A stretch of 64,000 nucleotides of DNA from Streptomyces genisteinicus (GTDB lineage Bacteria; Actinomycetota; Actinomycetes; Streptomycetales; Streptomycetaceae), in NCBI RefSeq assembly GCF_014489615.1, contig NZ_CP060825.1:2397501-2461500 (forward strand), read 5' to 3'. Below are positions 61,715-64,000 of the stretch, in pieces (positions within the stretch are counted from its first letter, which is position 1; every line of letters begins with the position of its first letter). The notes under the pieces are model-generated. The model saw only the letters and a list, made by a program, of their open reading frames with translations. It searched no databases and was not told where the DNA came from. A program made the translations under genes and the position numbers.

Positions 61715-64000
61715 GCGGAGCCTCCGATCAGGGTGAGGAACGCGTCCTCCAGGCGGCGGTGCGGGCCGACGCCCGTGACGGGCACGTCGAGACGGACCAG
61801 TTCGGCGATGAGGGTCGTCGCGCTCGCGCCGTCCAGGCGGACGAGCAGCCCTTCACCGCTGCGCACGGCCGAGCCGATGCCGGGCAGCGCGGCGAGCTTC
61901 TCCACGACCGGGTCGGCCACCTCGCCGTCGGTGGTGACGAGCAGGGTGTCGCCCTCTCCGGTGATCTCGGCCACCGGTCCCGCCTGCACCAGCTGTCCGC
62001 GGTCCATGACCACGAGGTGGGTGCAGGACTGCTCCACCTCCGAGAGGAGGTGGCTGGAGACGATGACGGTCCGGCCACCGGCGGCGTACCGGATCATCAC
62101 GTCCCGCATCTCGCGGATCTGCGGCGGGTCGAGTCCGTTGGTCGGCTCGTCGAGGATCAGCAGGTCGGGGAGGCCCAGCATGGCCTGGGCGATGGCGAGC
62201 CGCTGCCGCATGCCCTGCGAGTACGTGCGGACGGCGCGGGCCAGTGCGTCGCCGAGGCCCGCGATCTCCAGTGCCTCCTCCATGCGGGCGTCGCCCGCCG
62301 GCCGGCCGGTCGCCCGCCAGTAGAGCTCCAGGTTCTCCCGGCCCGACAGGTGCGGGAGGAAGCCCGCGCCCTCGACGAAGGCGCCGACCCGGGAGAGCAC
62401 CGGCGCGCCGGGCCGGATGGCGTGGCCGAAGACCCTGATCTCGCCCTCGTCGGGGCGGATCAGGCCCATCAGCATCCGCAGGGTGGTCGTCTTGCCCGCT
62501 CCGTTGGGGCCGAGGAGGCCGAGGACCTGGCCCTTCTCGACGCGGAACGAGAGATCGCGCACGGCGTACCGGTCGGTGGACCTGGCGTACTTCTTGGTGA
62601 GTCCGGTGATCTCCAGCGGCACGCCGGCGCGGTCCGGGTCGGGCGCGGGGGCGACGGCCCGGCGGCGGGCGGTGAGCAGCAGGGCCGCGGCCACGATCAC
62701 GCCGGCGACGGGCAGCGCCCAGACCCACCAGGCGAGCCCGGCTGCCTGGGTCCGCACGGACGGGGCGGTCGGGACGGTCAGCGGGCCGTCGGCGGAGACG
62801 GTGTACGTGGCGGGCTCCGCCGGGGAGGCGTAGCCGAGGTCGGTCGCGGACAGGACGACGCGCAGCCGGTGGCCGGCGTCCGCCTCGTGGTCGATCGCGG
62901 GGAGCCGGAGGGTGACCTTGCGGCCTTCGCGGGCGTCCTCGATCCGGACCGGGGCGACGAGCTGCGAGGGCAGCACCTGGCGCCGGCCGTCGGGGGCGAC
63001 GTCGTAGACCTTGCCGAAGAGGACCGCCTCCCCGGTGTCCGACGCCACCGTGACGGTGACCTGCGGGGTGCCGGTGATGCGGGTGGTCGCGGGGAGCGGC
63101 GCGGTGGTGAACGACGCCGACTGGCCGGGGAAGTCCAGGGAGATGCCGACGCCGAGCGAGGAGAGGGCGCCCGCTCCGCCGGTCAGGCCGGGGACGGCGG
63201 AGACCGACGGCGGGCTGGCGCCGGCCGGGTTGGCGAAGGTCTGCTCGCGGCCGGTCAGGGGGATCGTGACCGGCCCGCTGCCGAGTCCGGGGTAGCGGTC
63301 GGCGCTCGCGCCGCGCAGTTGTGCCCGGCCGTCGGTGGAGTCGACGCCTCCGGTGCGGCTGACCCGGAACGCGGGGCCGGTGGCGGCGCTCTCGTCCTCC
63401 TTGAGGTAGCGGTCGAACCAGTCGGAGATGCGGGCCTCGACGCGCGCCGTCTCGCGGTCGCCGCCGTCGTGGCCGCCGGAGATCCAGTCGACGGCGACGG
63501 GTGCGCCGCCCGCGGCGACGGCCTTCGCGATGGCGTCCGCGTGGGTGAGCGGGAACAGGGAGTCCGACTGCCCCTGGACGACGAGGGCGGGGACCTTGAT
63601 CCGGTCGGCGACGGCGGAGGGGCTGCGTTCCTCCAGGAGCCGCCGGGCCTCGGCGTCGGGGCGGCCGGAGACCGCGACGCGTTCGTACATGGCGCACAGC
63701 TGCGGCTGGAACCGGCCGCAGACGGAGGGGTTGCGGGGCGCGGAGCCGTCGGCGCCGGGCGCGCCGGCCGCCGGGGCCTGTCCGTCGCCGGGCGACGCGC
63801 CGTCGCGCTGCGCGTCGCCGGGGGTCCCGCCGCCGGGGCCGTCGCCGTCGGTGCTCTCGCCGTCGGGGGCGGGTGCGTCGGTGAGGCCGCCGCCGGCCGC
63901 GGAGCCGGTCGTGAAGAAGATCCCGGCCCAGAGCTTCTTGAACACGCCGTCCGGGAACAGGGCGTCGGCGAGGTTCCAGTAGGTGATCTGGGGGGCGATG
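61711..64000 (-). CDS. hydrolase-ABC ATPase fusion (X-Pro dipeptidyl-peptidase-like), partial
   Basis: The frame is open to the right edge, so the start and the nucleophile Ser region lie beyond 64000; the visible part is 763 residues. First comes a CocE/X-Pro peptidase-type alpha/beta hydrolase end, with VQGQSDSLFPLTHA giving the acid and SGGHDGG giving the His. A beta-jelly-roll C-terminal domain (QSASFTTAPLPATTRITG) follows. One span (AAGLAWWVWALPVAGVIVAAALLL) leads to an ABC ATPase with GPNGAGKTTT, YSQGMRQRLAIAQ and LLILDEPTNGLDP. The layout puts the hydrolase outside and the ATPase inside, linked by one helix. It pairs with the overlapping permease gene. Confidence 0.9.
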   Translation of the reverse strand, partial: IAPQITYWNLADALFPDGVFKKLWAGIFFTTGSAAGGGLTDAPAPDGESTDGDGPGGGTPGDAQRDGASPGDGQAPAAGAPGADGSAPRNPSVCGRFQPQLCAMYERVAVSGRPDAEARRLLEERSPSAVADRIKVPALVVQGQSDSLFPLTHADAIAKAVAAGGAPVAVDWISGGHDGGDRETARVEARISDWFDRYLKEDESAATGPAFRVSRTGGVDSTDGRAQLRGASADRYPGLGSGPVTIPLTGREQTFANPAGASPPSVSAVPGLTGGAGALSSLGVGISLDFPGQSASFTTAPLPATTRITGTPQVTVTVASDTGEAVLFGKVYDVAPDGRRQVLPSQLVAPVRIEDAREGRKVTLRLPAIDHEADAGHRLRVVLSATDLGYASPAEPATYTVSADGPLTVPTAPSVRTQAAGLAWWVWALPVAGVIVAAALLLTARRRAVAPAPDPDRAGVPLEITGLTKKYARSTDRYAVRDLSFRVEKGQVLGLLGPNGAGKTTTLRMLMGLIRPDEGEIRVFGHAIRPGAPVLSRVGAFVEGAGFLPHLSGRENLELYWRATGRPAGDARMEEALEIAGLGDALARAVRTYSQGMRQRLAIAQAMLGLPDLLILDEPTNGLDPPQIREMRDVMIRYAAGGRTVIVSSHLLSEVEQSCTHLVVMDRGQLVQAGPVAEITGEGDTLLVTTDGEVADPVVEKLAALPGIGSAVRSGEGLLVRLDGASATTLIAELVRLDVPVTGVGPHRRLEDAFLTLIGGSA

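Overview
The window is high-GC actinobacterial chromosome, almost certainly Streptomyces. The signs are G/C-ending codons with only one TTA leucine codon seen in the genes called, GTG/TTG starts, a conservon, LAxTG-type sorting signals, and a gene content that recalls the S. coelicolor region carrying the csnR-K chitosan-oligosaccharide operon and ssbB. It is mostly core-like chromosome with accessory pieces between. No phage, transposase, plasmid origin or CRISPR array was recognised.

Layout. 1-2.9 kb: the end of aspartate-semialdehyde dehydrogenase and aminopeptidase N. 3.3-6.2 kb: a cvnABCD conservon (sensor-kinase-like protein, roadblock protein, DUF742 protein, small GTPase), with a TTA codon in cvnC. 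6.4-8.9 kb: a terpene synthase and a cytochrome P450 behind a strong hairpin. 8.9-11.3 kb: LysR regulator, DMT-family exporter and a 76-aa membrane protein. 11.3-13.7 kb: malQ behind an 84-aa protein made of 12-residue repeats. 14-16.9 kb: a secreted GH84-type beta-N-acetylglucosaminidase whose catalytic Asp pair reads Gln-Asp. 16.9-17.9 kb: a gene-free segment that is one 875-bp inverted repeat. 17.9-19.8 kb: HNH endonuclease and an MscS channel. 19.8-26.7 kb: the csnREFGHK operon (ROK repressor, ABC importer, GH4 glycosidase, kinase) with a palindromic operator. 26.7-27.2 kb: tandem dispersed repeats.

27.4-38.5 kb is the most interesting block: seven co-oriented genes that look like an extended version of the mycobacterial GlnX-GlnH-PknG amino-acid-sensing cascade. 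They encode a four-TM sensor, a glutamate/glutamine-type binding protein, a coiled-coil protein, a PknG-type kinase, a PP2C phosphatase, a VWA protein and an FHA protein. The kinase, phosphatase and FHA protein each carry two zinc-ribbon-like cysteine clusters. A ligand sensor, a kinase, its likely antagonist phosphatase and a phosphothreonine reader are therefore encoded together.

38.5-47.4 kb: a PCMT-type methyltransferase, a group II truncated haemoglobin and a three-gene FtsX-type ABC system. 47.6-52.8 kb (minus strand): an unknown protein, a thioesterase, an ABC-F protein (EttA type), a sortase-anchored thioester surface protein and SsbB. 53-56.4 kb (minus strand): two adjacent dynamin-like GTPases. 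A tRNA-Arg(UCU) follows, then a tyrosinase fused to a bulb-lectin-like domain, a DUF1772 membrane protein, a YfbK-type VWA lipoprotein, and an ABC permease. The last gene runs off the right edge and fuses an X-Pro-peptidase-like hydrolase, one membrane span and an ABC ATPase.
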